38,741 nucleotides of DNA from Planctomycetota bacterium. Its GTDB lineage: Bacteria; Planctomycetota; UBA8742; UBA2392. The stretch spans positions 67,180 to 105,920 of the forward strand of contig JABARW010000018.1 of the NCBI GenBank assembly GCA_019186845.1. Direction: 5' to 3'. Shown piece after piece: positions 26,049 through 33,503 of the stretch; the stretch's first letter is position 1; each line of letters begins with the position of its first letter. A program made the translations under genes and the position numbers. Below the pieces are notes generated by a model. It searched no databases, was not told where the DNA came from, and worked only from the letters and a program-made list of their open reading frames with translations.

Positions 26049-27134
26049 TTACTTCGCGGAGGCAGGCTTGGTGGGATCGTCACGTACGATGACACTGTCG
26101 CCATCGTTGAGCAGGCGCGCGCCCAGCGTGGCAATACGCTCTCCGGCCTTGAGGCCGGAAAGCACCTCCACCTGGTTGCCCGTGAAGCGGCCGACTTCCA
26201 CTTCGCGCTTCTGGGCGCGACCCTCACGGAGAACCATGACGTACTTCTTCACGCCTTCAAGCTTGATGGCATCCAGAGGCACCACCAGGGCCGCCGGGTT
26301 GTCGTAGATGGTCAGCATCAGCGTGCCGAACACTCCCGCGGGAAGCGAGAGGCCGGCATTGGGCATCTCTGCCTCCACACGGAACGTATGGGTCTGCGGA
26401 TGGGCCGTTTTGTCCACCAGCCTGACGACGGCCTTGCGCGACGAAATGTTCATGGCGGGGAAGCCCACGCTGATTTCATCGCCGGCCTTGACGCGGGCGA
26501 CGTGCGCCTCGGGCACCTCGTAGCTGACCACCAGCGGGTCCAGAACGCTGACCACGCCGATGAGTTCGCCCATGTTCACGTATTCGCCCATCTGGCGCAG
26601 GCGCTGCGTCAGTACGCCCGGCAGGGGGCTCACGATGTAACTGTCACGGATGTGCTGCTCCGTCGAACGCAGGTCAGACTGGGCCAGGTCGAAGGCCGTT
26701 TGGGCCTGGTCGAGCTGCTCGCGCGTCGAATCCGCGTAGTCCATCACACGCTTGAGGGCGCGCCGGGCGCTTTCAAGGCGCGTGGTCTGGGCGTTGAGCA
26801 GCACCTGAAGGTCCGAGTCCTCGATGCGCGCCACGGGCGTCAATTGTTCCAGCTTTTCCACGGCGTTGGGCGACGCGCTGCTTGGCACCACGTCGCCTTC
26901 CTTGAACGGCAGCCACGCAATGCGCCCCTGCCGCGCGGCGCGCAGCTCAATCACTTCGCGGGGCTTGGAAAGGCAGGGCAGCTTGATTTCGACCTTGAAG
27001 AGCTCGGGCTTCAGGGTCATGGCCGAGACATTGCGCGCCGGCTTTGCGGGTGGCGCGGCAACGGCCGGTTCCTTGGAACATGACGCAAGGAGCAGAAGGG
27101 TCGAGGCGAGGGCGATGAGGGAGAGGTGTCTCAT
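26049..27134 (-). CDS. RND efflux periplasmic adaptor lipoprotein (HlyD/AcrA-like)
   Basis: The 361-residue product starts at ATG 27134, whose ATGA overlaps the TetR stop, indicating translational coupling. A lipobox, LLLLASC, with lipidated Cys19 anchors it to a membrane. The lipoyl/barrel-sandwich half (FKVEIKLPCLSKPREVIELR) leads into an alpha-helical hairpin (RLESARRALKRVMDYADSTR and FDLAQSDLRSTEQHIRDSYI). It then returns through VSPLPGVLTQRLRQMGEYVN to the beta-barrel and membrane-proximal domains (GRFTGNQVEVLSGLKAGERI). It links the RND permease to an outer-membrane duct. A reading from 27233 would overlap the regulator and lose the signal peptide. Confidence 0.92.
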   Translation of the reverse strand: MRHLSLIALASTLLLLASCSKEPAVAAPPAKPARNVSAMTLKPELFKVEIKLPCLSKPREVIELRAARQGRIAWLPFKEGDVVPSSASPNAVEKLEQLTPVARIEDSDLQVLLNAQTTRLESARRALKRVMDYADSTREQLDQAQTAFDLAQSDLRSTEQHIRDSYIVSPLPGVLTQRLRQMGEYVNMGELIGVVSVLDPLVVSYEVPEAHVARVKAGDEISVGFPAMNISSRKAVVRLVDKTAHPQTHTFRVEAEMPNAGLSLPAGVFGTLMLTIYDNPAALVVPLDAIKLEGVKKYVMVLREGRAQKREVEVGRFTGNQVEVLSGLKAGERIATLGARLLNDGDSVIVRDDPTKPASAK

Positions 27135-27748
27135 GCGTGACTCCGGGGAGTTCTCTGGTTCAGGACGCCATGGAACAGTGTCTGGACGATTTCGGATGCG
27201 GTTTCGTGACTGGGTCGTACGGCCTGCGGGCAATCAAGGACAGCCACCAGCTCGGTGAACAGCAGGGACCAGAAGGTCTTGGCCACACGCTGGGCCACGG
27301 CCGGCTCCAACCCGCGGGCCGCCAGCAGCTCCACCCACTGACCCATGATGCAGGCATCCTGCTCGCGCATGGTGTCAAACAACGAACGCAGGCTGGTGCG
27401 GCCAAAGCGGACCGCCAGGCCAAAGGCCAGGGTGGCGCGGCGCACCTGGGCCAGGTTCAGCATGCCTTCGGCGTAATGGCGCAGGATCCCCGCCAGGTCG
27501 TTCTGGGGAGCAAAGGCCGCTTCACGCAGGGCCTGGGCTTCCTTGAAGAAGTCCTGAATGATGGCCCGCGCCAAAGCCTCCTTGTTCTGCCAGTGGTAAT
27601 AGAGCACCGGCTTGGACACCCCCACTGCATCCACAATCTCACGCACGCTGACAGCGTCATAGCCGCGCTCGGCAAAGAGGGCGGCAGCCTGCTCAAGCAT
27701 GGCCTGGGAGGTTGGGTGAGGGAGGGTAGGTTCGGCGCTGTGGGACAT
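27131..27748 (-). CDS. TetR/AcrR-family regulator of the efflux operon
   Basis: The 205-residue protein has an N-terminal TetR helix-turn-helix: AMLEQAAALFAERGYDAVSV, then IVDAVGVSKPVLYYHWQNKE (about residues 37-62). A divergent helical ligand-binding domain follows. It is the first gene of a regulator-adaptor-pump operon and overlaps the adaptor start by four bases. Its promoter (27785-27813) carries a 26-bp imperfect palindrome across the -10 and start site, and a 14-bp perfect palindrome just upstream, so autorepression is likely. The inducer is unknown and may be a pump substrate. Confidence 0.93.
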   Translation of the reverse strand: MSHSAEPTLPHPTSQAMLEQAAALFAERGYDAVSVREIVDAVGVSKPVLYYHWQNKEALARAIIQDFFKEAQALREAAFAPQNDLAGILRHYAEGMLNLAQVRRATLAFGLAVRFGRTSLRSLFDTMREQDACIMGQWVELLAARGLEPAVAQRVAKTFWSLLFTELVAVLDCPQAVRPSHETASEIVQTLFHGVLNQRTPRSHA

Positions 27749-27760
27749 AGCTAATGACGT

Positions 27761-27786
27761 TAGCCTATTTACCGTTAGGTAGGCTA
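27761..27786. promoter_or_regulatory. Candidate TetR operator overlapping the -10
   Basis: TAGCCTA (27761-27767) and TAGGCTA (27780-27786) are perfect inverted arms. Over the 26 bp, 10 of 13 positions are symmetrical. The site overlaps the -10 and predicted start. Confidence 0.6.
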
Positions 27787-27813
27787 TATAGCAGGCAGCT
27801 AGTTGAGGGTCAA
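27785..27813 (-). promoter_or_regulatory. Promoter of the tetR-adaptor-pump operon
   Basis: On the minus strand TTGACC (27813-27808), exactly 17 bp, TATATA (27790-27785). Start is expected near 27778, about 30 nt before the ATG. Confidence 0.7.
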
Positions 27814-27821
27814 AGCAAAAT

Positions 27822-27835
27822 ACCGACTAGTCGGT
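27822..27835. promoter_or_regulatory. Perfect 14-bp palindrome upstream of the -35
   Basis: ACCGACTAGTCGGT is fully symmetrical and resembles operators of several TetR-family members. It lies eight bp beyond the -35. Another inverted pair, GTCGG/CCGAC (27846-27860), repeats the same half-site nearby. Confidence 0.5.
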
Positions 27836-27888
27836 CACAGCGGGTGTCGGTTGAGCCGACAACCAAGGACACTCGATCAGATTCCCTG

Positions 27889-27921
27889 AAAAAGCAAAGA
27901 CGCGGCACAGGCCGCGTCTTT
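27889..27921 (-). terminator. Terminator of the 27944 gene
   Basis: AAAGACGCGGC (27896-27906) pairs perfectly with GCCGCGTCTTT (27911-27921). On the minus strand the stem is followed by GCTTTTTC. Confidence 0.75.
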
Positions 27922-27943
27922 GTTACAAATCCTTCAGGGGTAA

Positions 27944-28861
27944 TTACTTACCTTCCTTCTTCGCCCAGGTGAACGTGTGGGTCTGCTTGCCTTTGCCCTT
28001 GTATGCAACCTTCAACTTACCGTTCTCCGTTTCGACGTCCTTTTCAAACGAGAACTCCACGTTCATCTCAACGCTGTCGGCGCGGCCGGCCTCAATGTTG
28101 AACAGGTAATGGCCGGTGTTGCTCATCGTGATGTCCAGGTCGCCCAGGTTCTCGTTGGCCTGCTGAGCCAGCACCGAAATCGTGAAGCTGACCTTGGCGA
28201 ATTCCTTGCCGTCCTTCTTGATGATTTCTTCCAGACGGCAACTGGCCTTGGCTTCCTTCACTTTCATTTCGTCGTCTTCGCCCATGAACTCCTTTAGCGC
28301 GGCTTCGCTGATCTCCCAGCCTTCTCCCACGGCCACTTCCTTGCCGGGCATCATGGGGTTGGCAAAGGGCTGCTTCTTGCGCAGGACCTTGGCGACATCC
28401 TTGGCGTCCTTGTTTTCCTCGCCCTTCTCGAACTTGGCCGACCAGACGCCGCTCTTGGCGTCGAGCTTCCAGAGGATGACAACGCCTTCCTTGTCGCCCT
28501 TGCTCTCTACGGCTTCGCCGAATTCAGGCTCGCCCAGCTTCTGCTCTGACTTGGTCTTGGACTCCTTGATGTAGCTGACGCGGGCCTCGGTCAGGCTGCC
28601 GTCTTCGCCCACGCTGATCTCTTCGGTGGTCGTTTCTTCCGTTCCCTTGCTCTGTTCGGCGCCCTGGAGTTCCTGGCCGCCCACAGAGACCGTGATGCTG
28701 CCTTCCATGCTCTCGACGGACTTCTCCGTCACTACAACGCCCGCCGCGTGCTTCTCCTTGAGCAGCACCTTGCGCGCCGCCGGCTTGTCCTGCGCGCCGG
28801 CCGGCACCACCATCAGCGCGGTGAGCAGCAAGGCACCCATCCACATCAGCTTGGTCTTCAT
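27944..28861 (-). CDS. Exported unknown protein, 305 aa
   Basis: A clear signal peptide (MKTKLMWMGALLLTALMVVPAGAQ, cleavage after AGA) is followed by a charged, Lys/Glu-rich, strand-and-turn protein with no recognised family. Segments such as ARKVLLKEKHAAGVVVTEK, GWEISEAALKEFMGEDDEMK and ADSVEMNVEFSFEKDVETEN suggest a beta-rich lipocalin- or LolA-like periplasmic fold; this is a guess from strand pattern only. Only one Cys is evident (ASCRLEEI). AAAGGAG lies about 11 bases before the ATG. It is divergent from the 29048 gene over 186 bp. TATATT on the minus strand near 28915 is a possible -10 without a good -35. Confidence 0.75.
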   Translation of the reverse strand: MKTKLMWMGALLLTALMVVPAGAQDKPAARKVLLKEKHAAGVVVTEKSVESMEGSITVSVGGQELQGAEQSKGTEETTTEEISVGEDGSLTEARVSYIKESKTKSEQKLGEPEFGEAVESKGDKEGVVILWKLDAKSGVWSAKFEKGEENKDAKDVAKVLRKKQPFANPMMPGKEVAVGEGWEISEAALKEFMGEDDEMKVKEAKASCRLEEIIKKDGKEFAKVSFTISVLAQQANENLGDLDITMSNTGHYLFNIEAGRADSVEMNVEFSFEKDVETENGKLKVAYKGKGKQTHTFTWAKKEGK

Positions 28862-28979
28862 GTTCTAACAGTCTCCTTTCGGTCCCTGAATGGTTCGAAA
28901 TACGCAGCGAATATAACGCGCAAAAGGGCTTTGTGCCGCGCCAGAATTCCGGCATGTCACCCCGGCGTCATTGGCCCCG

Positions 28980-29008
28980 TTTACAGGCCGGGGTGCCTGA
29001 AGTATCGT
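28980..29008 (+). promoter_or_regulatory. Promoter of the 29048 gene
   Basis: TTTACA (28980-28985), exactly 17 bp, TATCGT (29003-29008); start near 29015, leader about 33 nt. Confidence 0.5.
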
Positions 29009-29047
29009 TCGCGCCACTGGGCCACTTTCAAACTCTCGGAGAAAACT

Positions 29048-29647
29048 ATGTCGGGTCTACGTTTTGCGGCCGCTCTGGCCGTGATGGGTCTCATGTCGGC
29101 GGTGGGCGGCTTTGCCGCCGTCGCCGTGTTTTCAGGCAACGCCGTTCAGGCCGAAGGCGAGAAGAACATCGTTCAGGCCACGGAGTACCAGCTCCAAAGC
29201 GCTGACGGCACCACGCGTGGCGTGTGGGGCGTGACGGACGAGGGCATGGCGCTGTTCAGCATCATGGACAAGCAGGGCAACCCGCGCCTCAACATGGCTC
29301 AGAGCGACAAGGAAGGCATGCTGCTCTCGTTCATGGACGGCAAGAACCGCCTGTGCATGTCGCAGAACGTGCTGCCCGACGGTGGCGCGATCATCACCTT
29401 CTACCACCCCAACGGAAAGACCGCCTTCCAGGTTTCCTCGACGGGCAAGGGTGACTCGACCCTGATCCTCAACGAGAAGGACCAGAAGAGCAGCGCCATG
29501 GTCGCCATCCTGGAAGATGGCCGCAGCGTCATGGCCCTGACCAAGGACGGCCAGGTTCGCTACCGCGCCATGTTGGGCAAGGATGGCACGCCGGAAGCCG
29601 CCTTCATCAATGAGAAGAACGAGTACACTTGGAAGGCCGGCAAGTAG
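29048..29647 (+). CDS. Exported unknown beta-repeat protein, 199 aa
   Basis: ATG 29048 follows GGAG (29038-29041) and starts a signal peptide or anchor (LRFAAALAVMGLMSAVGGFA), so I reject the longer frame from 28748. The mature protein shows repeated two-strand units of about 20-25 residues: GVWGVTDEGMALFSIMDKQG, MLLSFMDGKNRLCMSQNV, TLILNEKDQKSSAMVAIL, MALTKDGQVRYRAMLGKDG. It may form a small beta solenoid or propeller-like sheet. The family and function are unknown. It has its own promoter and a strong terminator, so it is probably monocistronic. Confidence 0.77.
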   Translation: MSGLRFAAALAVMGLMSAVGGFAAVAVFSGNAVQAEGEKNIVQATEYQLQSADGTTRGVWGVTDEGMALFSIMDKQGNPRLNMAQSDKEGMLLSFMDGKNRLCMSQNVLPDGGAIITFYHPNGKTAFQVSSTGKGDSTLILNEKDQKSSAMVAILEDGRSVMALTKDGQVRYRAMLGKDGTPEAAFINEKNEYTWKAGK

Positions 29648-29665
29648 TTGATGCCGCAGCTTTGC

Positions 29666-29704
29666 ACAGCCGCCGGGACTTCCCCCGGCGGCTGTTCTCT
29701 TTTG
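29666..29704 (+). terminator. Strong intrinsic terminator
   Basis: ACAGCCGCCGGG (29666-29677) pairs perfectly with CCCGGCGGCTGT (29684-29695) around ACTTCC, followed by tctcTTTT. Confidence 0.8.
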
Positions 29705-29705
29705 C

Positions 29706-29964
29706 ACGCGCGACTGGGTCATGGGCCCGTCACTCCATTTTCACCCTGGAGAGTCCTTTTTGACTCCGGGGGCTCCATGCAGTAACTTCGCGGGAAGTCA
29801 TGAAGATGCGCCGACACAAACCTTGCCGGCTTCCCTTCACCTGAGCGGACCGCTGATCAGCGGGTCCGCCATCCACGATTGCCTTAATCTCAAGCACTGC
29901 ATCGCATGGTCGCGGACGCCGCTTTGTGCGGTTTCAACGCCTGACCCATTGCGAGAGAGTGCCC
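29706..29964 (+). promoter_or_regulatory. Structured non-coding leader of the molybdoenzyme operon
   Basis: No supported gene lies in this gap. It holds GAGTC-cttttt-GACTC (29751-29766), ACTTC-gcgg-GAAGT (29785-29798), and a near-perfect 25-bp palindrome, GCGGACCGCTGA/TCAGC-g-GGTCCGC (29845-29869), about 95 bp before the GTG start. The last could be a DNA operator or an RNA stem. No convincing promoter was found, so I cannot say whether these elements are transcribed. Confidence 0.4.
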
Positions 29965-30633
29965 GTGACTGACCAGAACAAGCCTCAACCCCTGCCCTGG
30001 GAGAACCTGAGCGATGCCAAGCCCATGAAGCAGGTCGGCATGATCATCGACCTGCGTCGCTGCGTGGGATGCCACGCCTGCGCCGTGGCCTGCAAGACCG
30101 AGCATGAAGTCGCCCTGGGCGGCTTCCGCATCCGCACCCACTACCTCGATCGCCCGGATCGCCCGACGTTCCGCTTCCTGCCCATGATGTGCATGCACTG
30201 CCAGGATGCTCCCTGTATTCCGGCCTGCCCCCAGGAAGCCATTCAGAGGCTCCCCGACGGCCGCGTGGACATCAACAAGGGGGACTGCCTGACCAACCGG
30301 GACTGCATCAAGGCCTGCCCCTACGACGCCATCCACATCGACCCCCAGACCGAGCGGGCGGACAAATGCAACCTCTGTCAGCAGCGCACGGAAGTAGGCC
30401 TGCAGCCGGCCTGCGTCGAGGCCTGCCCGACAGAGGCCCTGAAGTTCGGCGACATCGGTGATGCCGGCAGCGAGGTGGCCGTGCTCGCCGTCAAGGGCGA
30501 GGCCAAGCCGTTCAGGGCGGAGAAGAACACCAAGCCGTCCGTGCTGTACATCGGCCACGAGAAGTGGATGGAGGAGAAGGTCAAAGGTGTGCAGCTGGCG
30601 CCGGGCGAAAATGGCGTCATCTACGAACAATAG
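29965..30633 (+). CDS. Four-cluster iron-sulfur subunit of a molybdo-oxidoreductase (DmsB/PsrB type)
   Basis: The GTG at 29965 follows GAGAGAG by five bases; GTG 29926 and 29959 are alternatives. The 222-residue protein carries four ferredoxin-like motifs: CVGCHACAVAC, CMHCQDAPCIPAC, CLTNRDCIKAC and CNLC followed by ACVEAC. In the third motif Asn111 replaces the second Cys of the usual C-x2-C-x2-C-x3-C set, so this site may hold a [3Fe-4S] or altered cluster. It moves electrons between the catalytic subunit (23 bp downstream) and an unknown partner. No signal peptide is present; export probably occurs with the Tat-targeted catalytic subunit. No membrane anchor gene of the NrfD/PsrC kind follows. 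Confidence 0.9.
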   Translation: MTDQNKPQPLPWENLSDAKPMKQVGMIIDLRRCVGCHACAVACKTEHEVALGGFRIRTHYLDRPDRPTFRFLPMMCMHCQDAPCIPACPQEAIQRLPDGRVDINKGDCLTNRDCIKACPYDAIHIDPQTERADKCNLCQQRTEVGLQPACVEACPTEALKFGDIGDAGSEVAVLAVKGEAKPFRAEKNTKPSVLYIGHEKWMEEKVKGVQLAPGENGVIYEQ

Positions 30634-30656
30634 CCAAACTCTCCCGGAGCGAACCC

Positions 30657-33338
30657 ATGTCAGACGTTTCCCGTCGCGATTTCCTCAAGCTCACTGCCGC
30701 GGCTTCTGCCGCCGCGGCCGCCGGCGAGCTGACCCTGGCCCAGGACAAGCCCGCCGAGCAACCCAGTGCGCCGGCCAAGAAAAGCAAACACAAGCACCGC
30801 AAGATTGACTACCGCAAGGCCACGGCCATCCCAACGATCTGCTTTGGCTGCACGACCCAGTGCGGCGTGCTTGGCTGGGTGCAGGACGGCGAAGTCCGGC
30901 GGATTACCGGCAACCCCCTCGATCCCAACAACCGGGGCCACATCTGCGCCAAGGCCAACGGCATGATCCACGGGGCCTATTACCCTGAGCGGCTGCTCTT
31001 TCCCCTGCGGCGGGTGGGCAAGCGGGGCGAGGGCAAGTGGAAGCGCATCACCTGGGAAGAGGCCTACGACGAGATCGCGGCCCGCATGAAGAAGATCCGC
31101 GACGCCAAGCGGCCGGACCTTCTGGCCGTTCATGTGGGGCGCGACAAGACACAGGGCGTGATCCAGCGCTTCCTCCACGCCTTTGGCAGCCCCCACGCGC
31201 TGAACCGTCGGGCCATCTGCTCCAGCAATCCGCGCGTCTCCAACATGAGCTACTTCGGCGAGCCCGTGGACTGGGACACCGGCGACTACGGCTCGACCAG
31301 ACTGATCCTCAATTTCGGCGCCAACCCCATGGAGGCCCATCAGGGCGGCATGGGCGCATTGCAGCGCATTCAGCAGGCGCGGGTGGACGGCGGCGCGAAG
31401 CTGGTCACCTTCGAGGTGCGCCCCTCGGCCACGGCATCAGTCTCCGACGAGTTCTACTGCGTCAAGGCCGGCACCGACGGGGCCATCTGCATGGCCATGG
31501 CCCATGTCATTGTCCGCGACAAGCTGTATGACGAGAAGTTCTGGACTCGCTGGTGCAACCTCTCCCTCGCTGAACTGGCCGAGCATCTCAAGCCCTTCAC
31601 GCCCGAATTCGCCCAGCGCGAGTCCGGCGTGCCTGCCGCCGACATTGAGCGCCTGGCCAAAGAGTTTGCCAAGGCCGCGCCGCGCTGCCTGACCCTCATC
31701 AACCGCGGCCTGACCAAGCACTACAACGGCGCCCACAGCGGACGCGCGGCCAGGCTGCTCGACATCCTCGTTGGCAACATCGGAAGGCCGGGCGGCTTTG
31801 GCATCACCTCCCGCTCCAACTGGAAAGGCGAGTGGGGCCAAGACGGCCTGCCGCGCTTTGGCATGCCCGACCCCAATCCTCCAGCGCCGCAGCCCTGGCT
31901 GCCGGGCACGCCCATGTTCGAGGAACTGCCAGAGCCGGTGAAGGCCCGCGTCAAGGCCTGGCCCGAGAACTGGCAGAAGCGCTACTTTGGCGAACTCTAC
32001 ACGCCCAGCGAGTATCCTCTTTCGTTTGCCTGGCAGGTCATGCGCGTGGGGCAGCTCATTTATCCCTACCTCAAGGAGGGCCGCGGGCGCCTTGAGCTCT
32101 ACTTCTCGTATGTGTTCAACTCGGGCTACAACTACCCTGAGTCTCAGGTTGCGCGCGAAGTCCTGCTTGATGAGAAGCTGATACCCTTCCATGTGGCCAT
32201 AGACGTCGTCGTCAGCGAAACCTCGGCCCTGGCCGACATCATTCTGCCGGAGACCACTTCCCTCGAGCGCTGGGACTTCCAGGTCACCAACTCCTACGAA
32301 CTGGTGCCGTTCACCGGCATTCGCCAGCCCGTGATCAAACCCCTGGGTGAGAGTCGCAGCGTCCTCACTATCTTCAGGGACCTGGCCCGCAGAGTGGGCG
32401 GCGGCATGGAGAAGTATTTCGACTTCGAGGACGACGAGCAGTTCTACAAGACGGCCATGAAGAACCTGCCCATCAGCTGGGAGGAGCTCAAGCGGCGCGG
32501 CATCTACTACGACGCCAGCCGGCCCAAGGACTACGAACTGCACGAGCGGCCCGTACCCGCCAAGGAACTCGAGGGCGCACAGATTGACGAAAAGACGGGC
32601 CTGATCTCCGTGGACGACAAGGGCAAGCCCAAGGTCATCGGCATCATGATCGACAAGAAGGCGGTGCGCGGCTTTCCCAGCAAGTCGCGCAAAATCGAGG
32701 TCAGGCAGGATCTGTTCGCCCAGGGTGCCCGGCTGGCCGGCCTTCCCGCCGAGGACCCATGTTCTGCGCCCCTGCCGACCTATTTCCGCATTCCAAGCCA
32801 TGTGCAGTTGGAGAAGAACGAGCTGCATCTGGTGACGTTCAAATGGAATGTTCACACCCAGTCACGCTCCAACTACTTCAAGTATCAGGTCGAGATTGTG
32901 CACACCAACCCGGTCTGGATGCACCCCGACACGGGCAGACGCCTGGGCCTGAAGGACGGCGACTGGATTGAGGTCAGCGTCAAGCGCCCCAAGGGCAATA
33001 CGTACCGCGCCGGGGAAAGCGCAGCGGTGGGCTCGTTCAAGAACAAGGTCAAATTCGTCAAGGGCATGCACCCCGACGTCATCGCCTGCTCCCATCACGT
33101 CGGGCATTGGGAACAGGGCGTCGTCGCCCATGGCAAGCTGGCTCGCGAGCCCAACGGCAAAGCGGGCCATGACCCCGCCCTTCAGGACCGGGACATCCCT
33201 GACAACCTGTGGTGGGCGAGGGCCAAGGGCGGCCCGGGCAATGGCGCGGCCATCAATGAGGCCTTCCCCATTGATCCGACGCCACTGACCGGCACCCAGA
33301 ACTGGTACGACTGCGTGGCCACCATCAGGAAAATCTGA
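30657..33338 (+). CDS. Tat-exported molybdopterin (Mo/W) oxidoreductase, catalytic subunit
   Basis: ATG 30657 has GGAG (30645-30648) and begins a twin-arginine signal (SRRDFLKL, then an Ala-rich stretch). The 893-residue protein belongs to the DMSO reductase family. A [4Fe-4S] motif C62-x2-C65-x3-C69-x27-C97 is followed by the molybdopterin domains. Cys188 (RRAICSSNPRVSN) is the probable metal ligand, which points to the polysulfide/thiosulfate/tetrathionate/arsenate reductase and formate dehydrogenase side rather than serine-ligated DMSO reductases. Other hallmarks are LVGNIGRPGGFG, ADIILPETTSLERW and a C-terminal pterin-binding barrel (HTNPVWMHPDTGRRLGLKDG). The substrate cannot be assigned from sequence alone. 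It pairs with the upstream iron-sulfur subunit and ends before a shared terminator hairpin. Confidence 0.9.
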   Translation: MSDVSRRDFLKLTAAASAAAAAGELTLAQDKPAEQPSAPAKKSKHKHRKIDYRKATAIPTICFGCTTQCGVLGWVQDGEVRRITGNPLDPNNRGHICAKANGMIHGAYYPERLLFPLRRVGKRGEGKWKRITWEEAYDEIAARMKKIRDAKRPDLLAVHVGRDKTQGVIQRFLHAFGSPHALNRRAICSSNPRVSNMSYFGEPVDWDTGDYGSTRLILNFGANPMEAHQGGMGALQRIQQARVDGGAKLVTFEVRPSATASVSDEFYCVKAGTDGAICMAMAHVIVRDKLYDEKFWTRWCNLSLAELAEHLKPFTPEFAQRESGVPAADIERLAKEFAKAAPRCLTLINRGLTKHYNGAHSGRAARLLDILVGNIGRPGGFGITSRSNWKGEWGQDGLPRFGMPDPNPPAPQPWLPGTPMFEELPEPVKARVKAWPENWQKRYFGELYTPSEYPLSFAWQVMRVGQLIYPYLKEGRGRLELYFSYVFNSGYNYPESQVAREVLLDEKLIPFHVAIDVVVSETSALADIILPETTSLERWDFQVTNSYELVPFTGIRQPVIKPLGESRSVLTIFRDLARRVGGGMEKYFDFEDDEQFYKTAMKNLPISWEELKRRGIYYDASRPKDYELHERPVPAKELEGAQIDEKTGLISVDDKGKPKVIGIMIDKKAVRGFPSKSRKIEVRQDLFAQGARLAGLPAEDPCSAPLPTYFRIPSHVQLEKNELHLVTFKWNVHTQSRSNYFKYQVEIVHTNPVWMHPDTGRRLGLKDGDWIEVSVKRPKGNTYRAGESAAVGSFKNKVKFVKGMHPDVIACSHHVGHWEQGVVAHGKLAREPNGKAGHDPALQDRDIPDNLWWARAKGGPGNGAAINEAFPIDPTPLTGTQNWYDCVATIRKI

Positions 33339-33436
33339 CGCCCCCGCCAAAGCCAGGGCACCTCGCGGGGAACTGCGGGGACGCCAAGCCGGCGTTGCGG
33401 TGCGGGTGGCGCCTGAAGGCGAAAGCACACAGAAGG

Positions 33437-33466
33437 AAAAGCACCCCCTGCTGATGCAGGGGGTGC
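33437..33466 (-). terminator. Terminator hairpin between convergent genes
   Basis: GCACCCCCTGC (33441-33451) pairs perfectly with GCAGGGGGTGC (33456-33466). The T tract (TTTTCC) is on the minus strand, serving nuoF; the stem may also stop transcripts from the molybdoenzyme side. Confidence 0.7.
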
Positions 33467-33503
33467 GCGGGTCAAACCTGGTTGGAGCCAACACTTCGCG
33501 GCA

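Noticed and set aside
27137..27972. Plus-strand frames 27137-27754 and 27754-27972 around the tetR promoter
   Set aside because: The first is antisense to a clear TetR gene. The second crosses the operator, promoter and terminator and has no plausible product.
31437..32855. 472-codon minus-strand frame opposite the molybdoenzyme gene
   Set aside because: It is antisense to conserved molybdopterin-binding segments and has no recognisable motif.
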